Part shown: piece by piece, positions 12,345 to 24,215 of the stretch
How the letters are laid out: each line of letters opens with the position of its first letter
Numbering within the stretch: position 1 is the first letter of the stretch
Origin: Cacajao melanocephalus
Lineage: Eukaryota > Chordata > Mammalia > Primates > Pitheciidae
DNA length: 64,000 nucleotides
Reading direction: 5' to 3'
NCBI GenBank assembly: GCA_963573385.1
Contig: CAUYLG010034743.1
Location: 38,757 to 102,756, forward strand
Position numbers and translations under genes: made by a program
Notes under the pieces: model-generated
The model's input: only the letters and a program-made list of their open reading frames with translations
Databases searched by the model: none
What the model was told of the DNA's origin: nothing

Positions 12345-12500
12345 AGAAACTTACATTTCCTCATTACATCTCACACACTGAAAAATGCATGATAGGTGTT
12401 ATTCACACCTTTTTTCAGGGTAGAAAACTTCAGAAAGATTAAAGCTTCTTCCCAAGTACACTCATCTAGTAAGTAGCCAAGCAGACACACTCAGGTCTTT
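12345..12500 (-). mobile_element. MIR SINE, antisense
   Basis: Reverse-complement MIR text: 'tcattacatctcaca', 'gataggtgttattcacacc', 'tagaaaacttcagaaagatt', 'ttcttcccaagtacactcat', 'ctagtaagtagccaagcaga' and 'cactcaggtcttt'. Fairly clear core match. Confidence 0.7.
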
Positions 12501-15024
12501 ATGGCTCTGATTCTCTCCGGGTATAAGACTCTGTGGGATGTGTCTGCAGTAGTGTGATGTGCTTAAGAGCAGCACTGTTTTGTAGTATAAACTTTGCATG
12601 TATGTTATTAATAACAACATAATGATGTTCCTTGGATTTTAGTATTCTAGACATATTTTTGCAACGTCCCATATATTTTGGCTGAAAAACCAAACAAATA
12701 GACCGATGAAACAGAAACACAAGTAGATGTCTACACATAAATTACCTTTATATGAGTGGGAAGTGGGGAAAAAACCTGTATGTTATAATGCCACTTGTGG
12801 CCATAGGAGAATCATTTGGAAGAAAGATCAAGGAAATAAGACTGGATTATAGAATGCGAGTGGAGATGGCAGGGGTGGGGGTCTTGTGGCCAGGGAAGAG
12901 ATAGCTGCTTTAAAAACAGGAATAGAGGGATAGTGGGAGCAATCTAAAAAACAAACTCACAATGGAAGGTATAAAAATAAAATAAAATGAAACTCTTCCA
13001 TTATTTTGAGTCCCATAAGAAACATGCAAAACAAGGACTTGCTGTCAGAATGAAACTCTGAGTGTTCCCATCAGAACTAAGTTACATTAAACAGGAGCAG
13101 CTCTCATGGTATTATGCTGCTGTCATTTCTTGGTAAATCCATGTCATTAGCATTGATTTCTTGAGAAGAGATTAAAAGAGGTTTAGTTAGGAGAGTAAGG
13201 CAGGAGTGGATATTATCCAAGCCAATGCAGCTCTGGGTCTCAAAGATGACATTTTCCTCTCTGCTTCATTAACTTGCAGAGCTTGTTGAGCTTTGGCTGT
13301 TTCTAATTAATTCTTTTACTGGCTTTTTTTGAATGTGTATCATCACTGGCAAACCATATAAAATGAAGAAATCTCTCTAAGGTTTTACCCTTTTAATTAT
13401 TATTTTTATTGCTTAAATGAAGCTCCAGAATTGCAAATGTTGGCATTTTGGTTTATTCTAGTCATTAGAGTTTTCAAAGTGGGGAGCAAAAAAGAAAAGA
13501 GAAAGAAAGAGGAGGAGGGAAAGGGTAAGAAGGGGAGGTGGCATTGAGCAGAGGAAATGAGGTGAGGTTGGGTCTCAATTGCAGAGACAAACATTGAAAA
13601 GGGAAAAACAAACAGGTTTGTTAAAAAGTGACCTCCGTGATAGTTTTGCCCTTTTAAAAAAGAGTGGGAAATGAAATATCACTAGACATAATTCCTACTG
13701 GTCTCTTACACCAGCCAGTGCTCAGATTAAACAGGGCTTGCTGCTGTCTGTGCCATTTGCTTTGATTTGAGTAAGTGGTTCCTAGCAAATATGCAACATT
13801 TTGTTTTTGGTCACTGTTGCTTTTGTGTCCATTTGGATATTAGAAATAAGGAGAACAATGTTGGAAAAAACAAACTTCAATGAAAGCAAATTAGTTGGCA
13901 AGGAAATTTGCTATGGTCATCTAGCAAGCAGTTTCCTAGAAAAGCCAGCCCTGCCAACCCTAAGTCATTTTCAGCTAATATTAAATGAATATCTATGTAA
14001 AAAAAATCTATACTGGACGTGTCTAAATGCTGGAGGATATGTGTATGGGAAGAGTGTTATAAAGAAATTTCAGGAAAAGCTCTAAGTATTTTACATGGAG
14101 TTTTTAATATAAGTTAAATTTAAATAAAAACAACACCTGCTGTTACCAATACTTTTCTTCCCAGATACTGAAGTTTGATTTACGAGTCTGTTTTTGTAGT
14201 TGAGGCATTTGTTTTTTTTTTGTAGAAATGTGTTTTATACATGGTGTTCGGGTTCTCTAACTGCTCACAAAAGCCTATTAAGTCATGATGTAGCTGAACT
14301 GTAGTAATGTCCTAGTAACACTATGGAAACTAAACATAAAGCACAGCAATGTTTCTATGGGATAATGCATTCAGAATTTAAATTTGCATCTCCAAGAATG
14401 GGTCTCCGCCTGCTGTAGTGGGAGGGAAGTTATCTTAGAAGCAGGCCATTAGAGGCCCTTTCACCTGCACTCAGAGCTCCAGCAAGGCAGGGGCTGCAGA
14501 AATGTAGAAGTAGGTACAGAGGCAAGGTGGGGAGGTATTGGAGCATCCTGGGGAGGTGTCCTGAGAAACTGAGGCTTCTGGTCTATATCAAACCTGGGAG
14601 CATGGCTTGGCTCAGCCAAACCTTGGCTACTAGGTTGTTTTTCGTCTGTGTACTCCACGGAAATGCTGGGTTTCCCTTCTTGAAATATCCCAGGATTGAT
14701 CTCACTGCTTTTCTCTCTCTTTTTATGCAATTCTGAAGTGATTGTATTATTGCCTTTAAGAATATTTTGTGCTCTATGTGGTTGTTTAAGCAACTTATAT
14801 GAAAGCTAAGATGATGTATAATAAAATGCTCCTTCTCCTACTTTCATAACCATCTCTTCTTCCTTCACTGCCTCTTCTCATGTTGTAGCTTAGAATCTAG
14901 AGAAAAAGACTAAATATATGAAGAATATTTTACATTTCAAAGAACAAGCAGAAATCACTTATAACCTCCCTACTCAGGAAAGGAGGAAATTGAGGGATAA
15001 TACAACAATTTAAAAACAAGGAGC
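12501..15024. other. Repeat-poor DNA; possible constrained segment
   Basis: About 2.5 kb with no interspersed repeat that I recognise. It contains a 38-nt purine run (about 13488-13525) and, at 13120-13460, a balanced-complexity stretch with two TAATTA homeodomain-type cores (13304 and 13394). A 110-codon minus-strand frame at 14461-14793 has no recognisable domain and is not called a gene. Confidence 0.4.
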
Positions 15025-15230
15025 AATAACTCATATTTATTGATTGCCTACTATGTGCCAACTGGTATTTTAGATAATTTATATGTATTAACTTATTTAA
15101 TCTTAAGAGTAACCCTAAAATTAAGTACAATTATTATCCTTGGTATACAGATGAGAAAAGGAAAGCACTATGTAAGATCACAGAAGTTTGCAGGTGATGA
15201 CAGATTTTTAGACAGGGTTGAGGGGGTTTT
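15025..15230 (-). mobile_element. MIR SINE, antisense
   Basis: Contains 'attgcctactatgtgccaac', 'attaacttatttaatcttaa', 'gagtaaccctaaaattaagt', 'attattatccttggtataca', 'gatgagaaaaggaaagca' and 'gtaagatcacagaag'. This is the antisense MIR sequence in the correct order over about 200 bp. Confidence 0.75.
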
Positions 15231-18174
15231 ATGAGGACAAACAAGACTGCTGCTGAGAGGATCAGTATTGAGACCCAGACATCCAAAAATCACTGTGCAA
15301 AGAAAGGTCTTATTAAAATATTTTTTATGTCCCTCCAGCCTGCATTTTGTATTAATCATCCCCATACATTCAATTTAGTCCCTGCCAGTCCAAACTGGCT
15401 CTAAATTCTAGTAAGTTAGGACAAGGGAAGATTTTCAGAGCATCACTTCATGTGTGCAAGAAATACCTTTTCCTCATTTGTCTGTAACTTAACTTTATTT
15501 TTAAATATAATTCCCCAATTCACCAGAATTTGGAGAATATAGCTTCATTATTCTTGAAGTTTCCCTAAAGTGATGTAGGATTCTAGGGTCTTATGTACAG
15601 GTGGAAGGTTTCTGAAAGTGATGACACCCTATCATCTGTCCATGTAGGTTACCTCAGAGACATCCATTATTCCTGAATACATGATCTCTTCAGGTTCCCA
15701 GGCTCCATGCAGCCTTACATACATGGTTGGGAATTAGGAACTTTGACTCAATCTGATAATCCCATTCCCAATGCCCACATACCCTACCGTCATTCTATTT
15801 AGGGAGCCTTGACATTAATCAGCAGTGCTGCCCAGATTCAGGGACTGGAGGCATATGGTTTTGGACCTCCATGATTTTCTATCCCCACTTCCAACAAAGC
15901 TGGGAGGAGTCTCCTATCACAGGAGGGGTGCAAGTGGATTTCCTTTGCACATTTATTCTTAATACTTCTTTCAGACATATCTTTATGTCACTTAATCTTT
16001 GAAAACATTCTATCTGTTTGAAGGATTTTGCCATCTGGGAAAAAAAAAGTCAAAAACATCTGTAGGCTTCTCTAAACTTCCACTCTGAGCATGTTAACAA
16101 TGGAATCAGAGAAGTCTTTGTAAAAAGGGAAGAGAGAAGGGGGTGATGTGGAAGACACAAAAAGATTTTGTTTCCTTAGTATTAATAGCTCAAATTGTTT
16201 ACCAGTCACAGTAAGAATGAGGAGGGATTCCAAGGTATAGGTAAAAAGGAAGGGAAAAATAACATGTAAATGAAGTGAACTCCATGTGGCAGCAGCAGGT
16301 AGAAAATAGAGATTTCTGCAGCCTCAATTTCTAAAAAGGAAGAGTAGGCAGTCTCTACTCATTACATGTAATTTGAGTTGGGTCAAGTAGCATTTATTAA
16401 GTTGGGAGAACAGAGTCAAAGCAGCCCTGAATAAGCAAAGCTCTCAGACATGACTTTCTGTTCTGGCCTTACCACAGACTGATGATGATAACTTGTGAAT
16501 GGAGGTTAGATTTCTTCTCCAGAAAGGGAAGTTTTATTCTTGGATTCACCTGCTTCCTTTAATTTCTGCAGGATGTGTGAACCTGAAAAATGTGGTCCAT
16601 CCTCTTAGATATTGCAAATGGAAACTGTCAATCTTCTTAACTGGAAATTATAAAATGACAATAGTCAGTGTGTTTCCTTTACTCAAGGAATCAACATCCT
16701 CAAGATAAAAATGGCCATTAAAAGTAAACTCAGAAAAACAAAACATTGTTTTCTTTGCTTTTCTGGCTTGATTGTAAATGTCACCCTCCCTTGTTCTTAT
16801 TTCTGGCATGAGCTACAAAACTTATTTTTTGGACTACACCTCTCTCCTGTTCCTCTTTCCCATCTCTGTGAAATTAGTCCCAGTGAGACCGTGGTCATGA
16901 GTACAAGTGTGTAGATGACCCACTGAGGAGCTGGTGCAGCTTCTGCAGCTATGCTAATGAACCTGTCCTCTAAGTACAGAGCCACTGGCATAGAGCAGTC
17001 GCATGTTTCTTTACAGCACAGATTAATTTTCCAGGGTTATTGAATGGTCCAACTCTAAAATGTTTTCTTTCAATTGCCTCAGATGCTGAGCTCTGTCATT
17101 CAGCTCCTTCTTAATAAAATCCAAGAGTCCCAGGCTTCAAATTGCAGCTGCCTTTTTTTTTATTATAGTTCCCTTTAAGAAACTATAGCTTTACAAGGAG
17201 ACCTGGCAAGAACAGAGGATTTTTCATCAGTCAAAGTTATTTCTTTTTAATAGATCTTGAGATTGTATTTAATTATTTTTCATCTGTGTGTTTTTATTTC
17301 ATTTATTTATTTATTTTGCCTCCTTTGGGAAGCAGAGGAGGATTAGAAAAGAGGATGAATCTGTTTGTACTTGGATGTGTCCTTACGGTACCATCAGGTG
17401 TTCTGGCAAAGGAAGATACTGAGTTTGAAGAAATGCTGGAAAGCTGTATCCGGGAGAAAATAAATTAGAGATTAAAAAATGTCTGGTATTTTTGCCGTAG
17501 TGATTTTATGAGTCAAACACCTTTGACTTTCATGAAGATCGTAATGAATACAATACAGAAATAATCCAGTGTTGATAAGTGTTTCAGATTTGGAGGAAGG
17601 AGGCAAATAGGTGACTGAGGGAGTGAAATTTGCAGGTGAGTAAAACTTCTTCCAGGCAGGTGGCTAAATCTTGACAAACTGCCAAAGCACTTAATAGCTG
17701 CCACTGTTGCTCAAGGCACTCTTCCATGCTTTTAACTTTTTCCAAACTGAAATATCTTCAGCAAAAAATGCTGCCAGCAATTGCCATCAAGAGGATTGTA
17801 TAAGTGACAGAAAGAGAGTTTGAGTAAGTGTCTGAGCCAATTGAGGCAATAGGTGGGCCTTCTGGTGATAGAGAAATGGGAAGGAACAAGGTGAATGGGA
17901 GTGACTGCATGAATATGAGTGTCTCAGGAAAGCATAGAATTTGCTCTTTAATCTTCCTAGAGGTTACATAGAGAGTGATGCCCTGGTAATCTTGGAAGCA
18001 GGGGTAATGCTCATTATTTTACTGGAGCATTTCCAGTGTCTAGTATATAGTTTTTAATATTGAACATTGATTGAAAAGATGGAATAGGATCCAACTGGAG
18101 TCAGAGTGGAAAAGAAGGGCATAAGTCAGCTGAATTAAACGGTGACAAGCTATGAGTCGTTCCACTTTGTCTTG
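15231..18174. other. Repeat-poor non-coding DNA
   Basis: About 2.9 kb in which I recognise no mobile element. The stretch at about 17020-17160 is non-repetitive and of mixed composition. Small ORFs have no recognisable product. Confidence 0.4.
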
Positions 18175-18360
18175 AAAACTGGAGTTCTTACTGTGGAGGT
18201 CTGGCTTCTAGCTCCAACTCTGCTGTGTCTGGCCATGTTACCTGAGCCTTTTCAAATTTTAATATTTTCATCTGTTAAACAAAAAAGACAACGAAGGATG
18301 ATTCAATCATGTTTAATATAACTTCTATGTGTGATATTGTACTTTCAAAATGGCAGCTTC
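18175..18360 (+). mobile_element. MIR SINE remnant (weak)
   Basis: Weak sense MIR-like order: 'tggcttctagctccaactct', 'tgtctggccatgttacctga', 'atattttcatctgttaaaca'. Low identity, approximate ends. Confidence 0.4.
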
Positions 18361-19324
18361 TCAGGGAAAGAAGAAAAGAGGAGTATGTCATAGGTTTAAA
18401 AATAATACATAAATGTAAACATTGCAGTTAGAATTTTTTAGCATTATGGAGATTACCTGTCCATACGGGAAGGTGAGCTTTGCAAAACACATCCCCAACT
18501 CTTCATTAAGATTAATATGATTGAGAATTTGTTTTTAAACTCAAGCAACATAGAATTTTACCTATAAATGTTCCATGTCAAAATTAGAGGTTTAAACAGA
18601 AGAAGATTTGAGAGAGCATGGTAGCTTTGAGTGAGTTTAGTAGGACTAATATTAATAGATTTATTTATTTTCTTAGTGTCTGGAAGATTACTTGTTGGAA
18701 ATAAAATTGCCCTAAGTTTTCCTCCTTGCCCCTGTTTTCTGCTTTATTTGCCCACTTGGGAGGCTTTTGTGAATTGGACACATATTCTTATAGACTAACT
18801 AAGGAAAACCTTAGTTTATAGCTTGGAACAAAGATTCATTCAAAATGAAATAGTATCCTCTTTTGGAAGCCTAAAGATGCATAGGGAAGACTGAACATAT
18901 GGCTACCAGAATAGTATGATTACAAGTTATTCAGAACAGAGACCAGCCCCATAAAATTCCTTACCTTCTCAAGCAAACTGCTTTACCACAGGCCAAAATA
19001 TTTTCCTTGCAATATCACATTATAATAGCTCAAATTCATACAGCAGTTTAAGTAAAGGGTAGCCAAATATTCTATGAGGTTAATTTGTACAAGAGTTGGT
19101 AGAGCAGTAGATGCCACTCCACAAGATCCTTATGATCAAAACTTTAGATCTTTATCATAATCTTGTTATAAGCTGGTCCTAAAAGGCAAGTTTATGTAGG
19201 AGCTAGTCAGCATATTTATTTTATTTACTTTAATTTGTCTTATTTTGTTTGAAAGTGTTTATATACAGTCTTAGCAAGAAATACAGATCAACCTCATGAT
19301 ATTAAAAACAACAACAACAAAACG
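18361..19324. other. Unassigned non-coding DNA
   Basis: No repeat family or gene recognised. Confidence 0.4.
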
Positions 19325-19480
19325 CTGTACCTGGAATTAGAAAATTTAAATTCTAAATATCTGCCTTTGGGCAATTCAGTATCTCTCAGTTTTGTTTATT
19401 TTTTGTTTTCTTTTTTAAAAGTATGTAAAATAAGGAAGATAAAAATAATTTCTATGAACCTTTCAGTCCTAAACTTTTCT
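19325..19480 (+). mobile_element. MIR SINE remnant (weak)
   Basis: 'tctgcctttgggcaattcag', 'tatctctcagttttg' and 'gtatgtaaaataaggaagat' echo the MIR core, with a T-rich insertion in the middle. Low confidence. Confidence 0.35.
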
Positions 19481-20904
19481 ACAGCCTATAAGTAAGAACT
19501 GGGTTATATGTACAACATTTTACATTCAAAAGAGCATCATCACATATTCTCGGGATTCTCAACATTCAGTTTGAGAGTGGAGAAGATGTGGTTGTATAGA
19601 TAGGGTTGAGTACCCCTATGGAAAACCCTAAATCCTGGAACAGGAATTCTGATTTGGTGAACTAAATTTCATCATAAACCTAATAACATACAATGGACTT
19701 CCTGGAGAAGATGAATCTGAAAGACTAAAAAAGTGTTGATTATTAATATGATAATTATTTTACCAATCTGGTTGCAGTCCTTACAGCATTCATTTCTCCC
19801 CTTTAGATAAAAAATTATAGACCAAACTGTCAAAGAATCTTTTTCTACTTCCTCTAAGCAAGTTAAGTGATACAGTCAGGATTTGAGCCCAAATTTCTTC
19901 ATCAGACTTCTAAAGCTAAAAGAATCTTAAAAGTCACTTACTTAAAGACTACTTTGAGAAAATGTGTGGTTTAAGGATATTTTGCTTTGACTAAAAATAA
20001 AGGCAGATTTAGAAGAGAGATTTTGCAAAAAATGTGATCAAAAATTTCCTTACCGAAATGCTTTTTTTTTTTTTCTTTCTGTCATAACCTAAAAAGGGCA
20101 TTCTCTAGACAGGGAATAGCACTGTCAAAATCTGTTTTCTTTTATCTCACCTCAATTTTCTTAACCATTGTCTTGATGTGGTAGTAAAAATTCTTCCTAC
20201 ATCACAAATTATTACCAGTTTTTTTTACTCAGCCTAATCAATAATCTCTACTTTATGATGTCTTGCCTCGGTGGCACAGTCTTACTTATTTTTGTTTATT
20301 TCTTATAATCCTAAGAGTGAGTTGTATGAATGCATCATTAGCCTATTGGCCTTGCCATTATACCTTCTCCAAACTCAATGCAAATATAGCTCTCCTCTCC
20401 TCCTATTGCAAGGCATTTGGACACATAGTGGTGAATATTTCCTGGCTTTTTTGACATTATTTTAACTTATGTACTCAAAACTGTCATATTATAACTAATT
20501 TTAAATAATGTTTTTCATATGTCTCAAGGCAATCTCTAGTTTTTAAGTCTCTTTTTATGCCTTTGTATATAACTTGAACTTATCCACTTTCTTGATTAAT
20601 GAATTGAGTATTAGATCCTGTAACCTCATATTTGTTCATAAGATAGAGTGGAATAAGAGAAATGAATGCTTTTAAGTATGTTTATATCAAATCATGTCAT
20701 TTGGGGCTTACACCTCTTTTAAACTTATAAAATTTTGCATTCATTTAAACAAATGTTTATCATATTATTTCCAAGTTAGACCAAAATATAAGACAGTGTC
20801 TACTTTAAAGAAATTTACTATGAGAACTATGTCTGATTAGAAAATATGGCTAAAAATATCCAAGTATTGGATGTGTTAGGTTAAAAATAATCAAAAATTA
20901 TTTT
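19481..20904. other. Unassigned AT-rich DNA
   Basis: About 1.4 kb without a recognisable feature, apart from a T run at about 20064-20075. Confidence 0.4.
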
Positions 20905-21375
20905 CTATGTCACTTTTCCTGGAATCTGGGTGGTCACTGTGATGGCTTGAAAAAAATAATATGGTAAAAGTGACACTGTGCAAATTGATAGGGCTGTATT
21001 ATAAGAACTACAAGCTTCCATTTTCTGTCTTTTTACTTGAATTTGGAATCTAATAACCATACTCTGTGGAAACCTGATCAGCCGCATTAAGAGACTCATG
21101 CAGGAAAGTACTAGGCTTTCAGCTGGAAGGTACGACTAAGCTCCTAGCTGACAGAAAGCACCGACTGGCTGGTCATATGAGTGAGCCATCTTGGAAATGG
21201 ATTTTCTGGTCCTAGTCAAGCTCTTGAGCTGACACAGTTGAAGCAAAGACTAGCCGTGGTAACAAAGCTCTGCCCAAGTTGTAGATGTGTGAGTGAAAAC
21301 AAAAAATGATTGTTTAAAATTTTAATCCATTAAATTCGCAGGTGGTTTATTAGGTAGTAATAGATAAGTGAACAC
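20905..21375 (+). mobile_element. MLT1-type MaLR LTR
   Basis: Order of MLT1 landmarks: 'aaaagtgacactgtgcaaat', 'acaagcttccattttctgtc', 'gtgagtgagccatcttggaa', 'ctggtcctagtcaagctct', 'attgtttaaaattttaatcc', 'aggtggtttattaggtagta', 'atagataagtgaacaca'. An ancient solo LTR with a degraded 5' end. Confidence 0.7.
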
Positions 21376-21429
21376 AAGAATTTTTTTGTGATTTGTTAGT
21401 TGATATTGATGTTGTTTCTAAATATCTAC

Positions 21430-21765
21430 CTGAGTTCATTTGAGATTTTCTCCTAAGTTTATTCCTCAGAGGGGTCTTCCGTAAAGTCCTTACCTAAAAG
21501 GACATACTGCTTCCCCACTATTCCCCATACCATAGCTTTATTTGTTTGTCATAGCATACTCCAATTACTATATGCTATAGAATATATTACATTGTACTAT
21601 ATGTATTATGTTTATTTATTTTATTCTTCCTCCCTACAGTATAACATCCATGAGTAGAGAGACTTTCTTTTTATTGTTGTATCCCTATTTTCTAGACCAA
21701 TGCCTGGTATAAATCAATGCAGAATAACTATTTATGAATAAATGCATGATAAGTGAGATGCAAAG
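21430..21765 (+). mobile_element. L2 LINE 3' end
   Basis: Typical L2 3'-terminal order: 'cagaggggtcttccgtaaag', 'agctttatttgtttgtcata', 'atgtttatttattttattct', 'ataacatccatgagtagaga', 'caatgcctggtataaatcaa', 'gaataaatgcatga'. It lies between two MLT1 LTRs on the same strand. Confidence 0.7.
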
Positions 21766-22054
21766 TATTGCTTAGAGATAGAAGAGATCTTAGATTAGAT
21801 AACAAGGATGAATTTATTTACAAGTTGAACTGTGAAATATGAAAAGGATTTGGAAAATGAAGATGAGAAAGGAGAGAAAAAAGTTGAGCAACTTTTAGTT
21901 GTGTGAAATAGAATAAATGATAGTTCAAAAAAGGGAAACTAGATGATGCAGTCAAGAAAAGTGGGTGAACTATTTTGAATGGAAAGGAAAATCTGTGGAC
22001 ATGTAGAGGAGAATTTTTATTTTATACTTAGTATTTTATAATTCTAGGCAGTCT

Positions 22055-22520
22055 TCTTCCACGATGTAGCAGCTATCCTCCAAGATGGCCTACATTCTGA
22101 TATATGTATCTTGTGTAGTCTCATACCACACTGAGTGGGGCTGACACATATAACCATTGCAATGGTGTGGAACTTGATAATGTGTCACTTCTGAGTCTAG
22201 GCCACAGTGACATTATAGCTTTTTCTTTGCTTTCTAGGTTCAATCACTTTGAGGAAATTGAGCTACCACATGGTGCATCTCTCCTCTATGCAGAGAGTCA
22301 CTGGGTGAGGAAGAACAGAAGCTTCCTACAACAGCCATGAAAGTGAGCCACTCTGGAGGCAGATCCTCCAGCCCCTTCAGGCTCTAAGATGACTGCAGCC
22401 TCAAATGGCATCTTCACAGCAACATCATAGAAAGACCCAGAGCCATCCAGCCATGCTGCTTCCAAATTCCTAACCTACAGATTGTGAAACAGCAAAATCT
22501 TACTATTGTTTTAGGCTGTT
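22055..22520 (+). mobile_element. MLT1-type MaLR LTR
   Basis: 'gataatgtgtcacttctgag', 'ctaggccacagtgacattat', 'gagccactctggaggcagat', 'cctccagccccttcaggctc', 'aagatgactgcagcctcaaa', 'aaagacccagagccatccag', 'aattcctaacctacagattg' and 'attgttttaggct' follow the MLT1 consensus order to its 3' part. A clear copy, diverged but collinear. Confidence 0.8.
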
Positions 22521-22749
22521 CTCTGGCTACATCTCGGTTACTTTTGTGAATCTTCTTTGTCTTCATCTTAATGTTGGCATTTCCCAGGTCATCATTGTGG
22601 CCTTTTTTTTCCCCAAGTATAAAATGTGTTGGAGACAACTCTTCCATTCCCATGATTTCAGTAACTAACCACTATATTGTTGTTTCCTAGATCTATATTT
22701 TCATCCAAAGTGTATACTCTGATTTATAGATAATATATCCAGGTTCCTT

Positions 22750-23212
22750 CTGGATGAGGCCACTTGGGTACTTCAAATTCATGTCTAAAATTAATTTCAG
22801 CAACCACCTCTCCCACCAAACATATTTTGCAAAAGGTATTCACAATTTGGGTGATCACATTATCATTCAATCTATCATCAAAATTAGATTGGCAATTAAT
22901 CTCAACTTCTACGAAATATGTAATGACTGTCAATCCCTTCTGGTATTTCCTGCTTAATATCTTATTAACTTATTTTACATTTTTTATGCAAAATTACTGA
23001 AGTATTTAAAAATTTTATGATTTTATTCAGAATTATTACTGTATCCCTCTAGCTGGTCTTCCTGACTCTTGTCTTACTCTTCTCCAATTCAGTCTTTATT
23101 GTCCTAAAAGGAAAATCTGGTCAAATTACCTCCCTGCTTAAACATTCTCCAAAACAGTCATGATAAACCATAAAATCATTATTTAACATCCCCACCCCAA
23201 ATTCTTCATAGT
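22750..23212 (+). mobile_element. L2 LINE, upstream half of a split copy
   Basis: 'cttgggtacttcaaattcat', 'gtctaaaattaatttcagca', 'tatccctctagctggtcttc', 'aaatctggtcaaattacctc' and 'cctgcttaaacattctcc' follow the L2 region between the reverse-transcriptase domain and the 3' end. The 3' end appears at 23880 after an antisense MLT1 insertion. Confidence 0.6.
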
Positions 23213-23214
23213 AT

Positions 23215-23755
23215 ATCCATTTCTTGGCCTATTCTGCTAGGTTACAAACCACCCCAAAACTTAGGGGCTTAAAACAAGAAAGTTGTTAATGTTGCTCCTT
23301 ATTAAGTACAATTTTTGCAGGACTAGTCACAGTCAGATCACCTCTACTTTACTCGGGGTCAGATGAGGCAGCTGAAAGACTCTAGACTGGATTCATCTGA
23401 GGGCAGGCTCATTTCTGTATCTGTTGGTCAATGTTGGCTGTTGGTTGGGAAGACTCAGAGTTGGGTCAGTCGGTCAGAACACCTGCTCAAGAGCTCTTCA
23501 AGTTGCTTCTTGGCTATCTCATAGCACAGTGAAAAAAAAAATCAAGAGAAATAAAAAAGCCAAGTGGAAGCTGTGGTGTTTTTATGACCTATCCTCAGAA
23601 GCTATGTATAATCACTTCCTCTATAATCCATTAATTTGAGAAGTCACAAGCCCTCCCAGGTTCAAGGGGTTGACAAAAGACTCTGCCTCTTGAGAGCTTA
23701 GTGGCAAGTGTCCATGTAGGACCAGAAATATTGCTCTTGCTGTTTTTGGAGAATT
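23215..23755 (-). mobile_element. MLT1-type MaLR LTR, antisense, inserted in L2
   Basis: Reverse-complement MLT1: 'gctaggttacaaaccacccc', 'aaaacttaggggcttaaaac', then 'gaagtcacaagccctcccag', 'gttcaaggggttgacaaaag', 'actctgcctcttgagagctt', 'agtggcaagt'. It separates two collinear L2 segments. The middle contains a short A run at about 23532-23541. Confidence 0.65.
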
Positions 23756-23879
23756 CAATCTGATGCACAGTACCATTGTTTAATTCCCTGGACATTGTGT
23801 TTTTATATTGTAATATTTCTGAATTAATTGCAATACTCAACAGAGATAACATGCTTGACATATTTTCCTCCATACATGT

Positions 23880-24215
23880 TCATCTGTTTGAGTGTGCTAT
23901 CATTGACGTCTTTCTTTTCTCCTAGTCATCCTTCAAGGTTTGGTTTGGGTCACATTTCACCTTAACCTCTCTCTCTATTTCCCTGACTTCCAAAGAGCTT
24001 TCCTTGGGGATCTTTTAAAACTCTGTTTTTACTAATATCTTCTTTCTGTTTTCCCAATATTATCTTTCACTAACTTGAGTATTCCTCTGTTTCTTGTATT
24101 GAACTCTAAGCAACTTGAGGTCAGGTCTGCATAAAATTTGTTTGTGTATGTTCTTTCTAAATGCCTAAAAACTGGTAAGAATGTTATAACTTCCAGTTAA
24201 ATATTGAATGAATGA
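23880..24215 (+). mobile_element. L2 LINE 3' end, downstream half of a split copy
   Basis: 'catccttcaaggtttggttt', 'acatttcaccttaacctctc', 'attgaactctaagcaacttg', 'aggtcaggtctgc', 'atgcctaaaaactgg' and 'aaatattgaatgaatga' form the L2 3' terminus. Same orientation and in register with the piece ending at 23212. Confidence 0.65.

Noticed and set aside
14461..14793. 110-codon minus-strand frame in a slightly GC-richer patch
   Set aside because: No recognisable domain and no CpG enrichment. Could be tested by conservation of frame, but not supportable as a gene from sequence.
20905..22520. Two MLT1 LTRs on the same strand as a possible provirus
   Set aside because: The roughly 0.7-kb interior is an L2 3' end plus unassigned DNA, not MaLR internal sequence, and the two LTRs look like different MLT1 variants. 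Independent solo LTRs are more likely.
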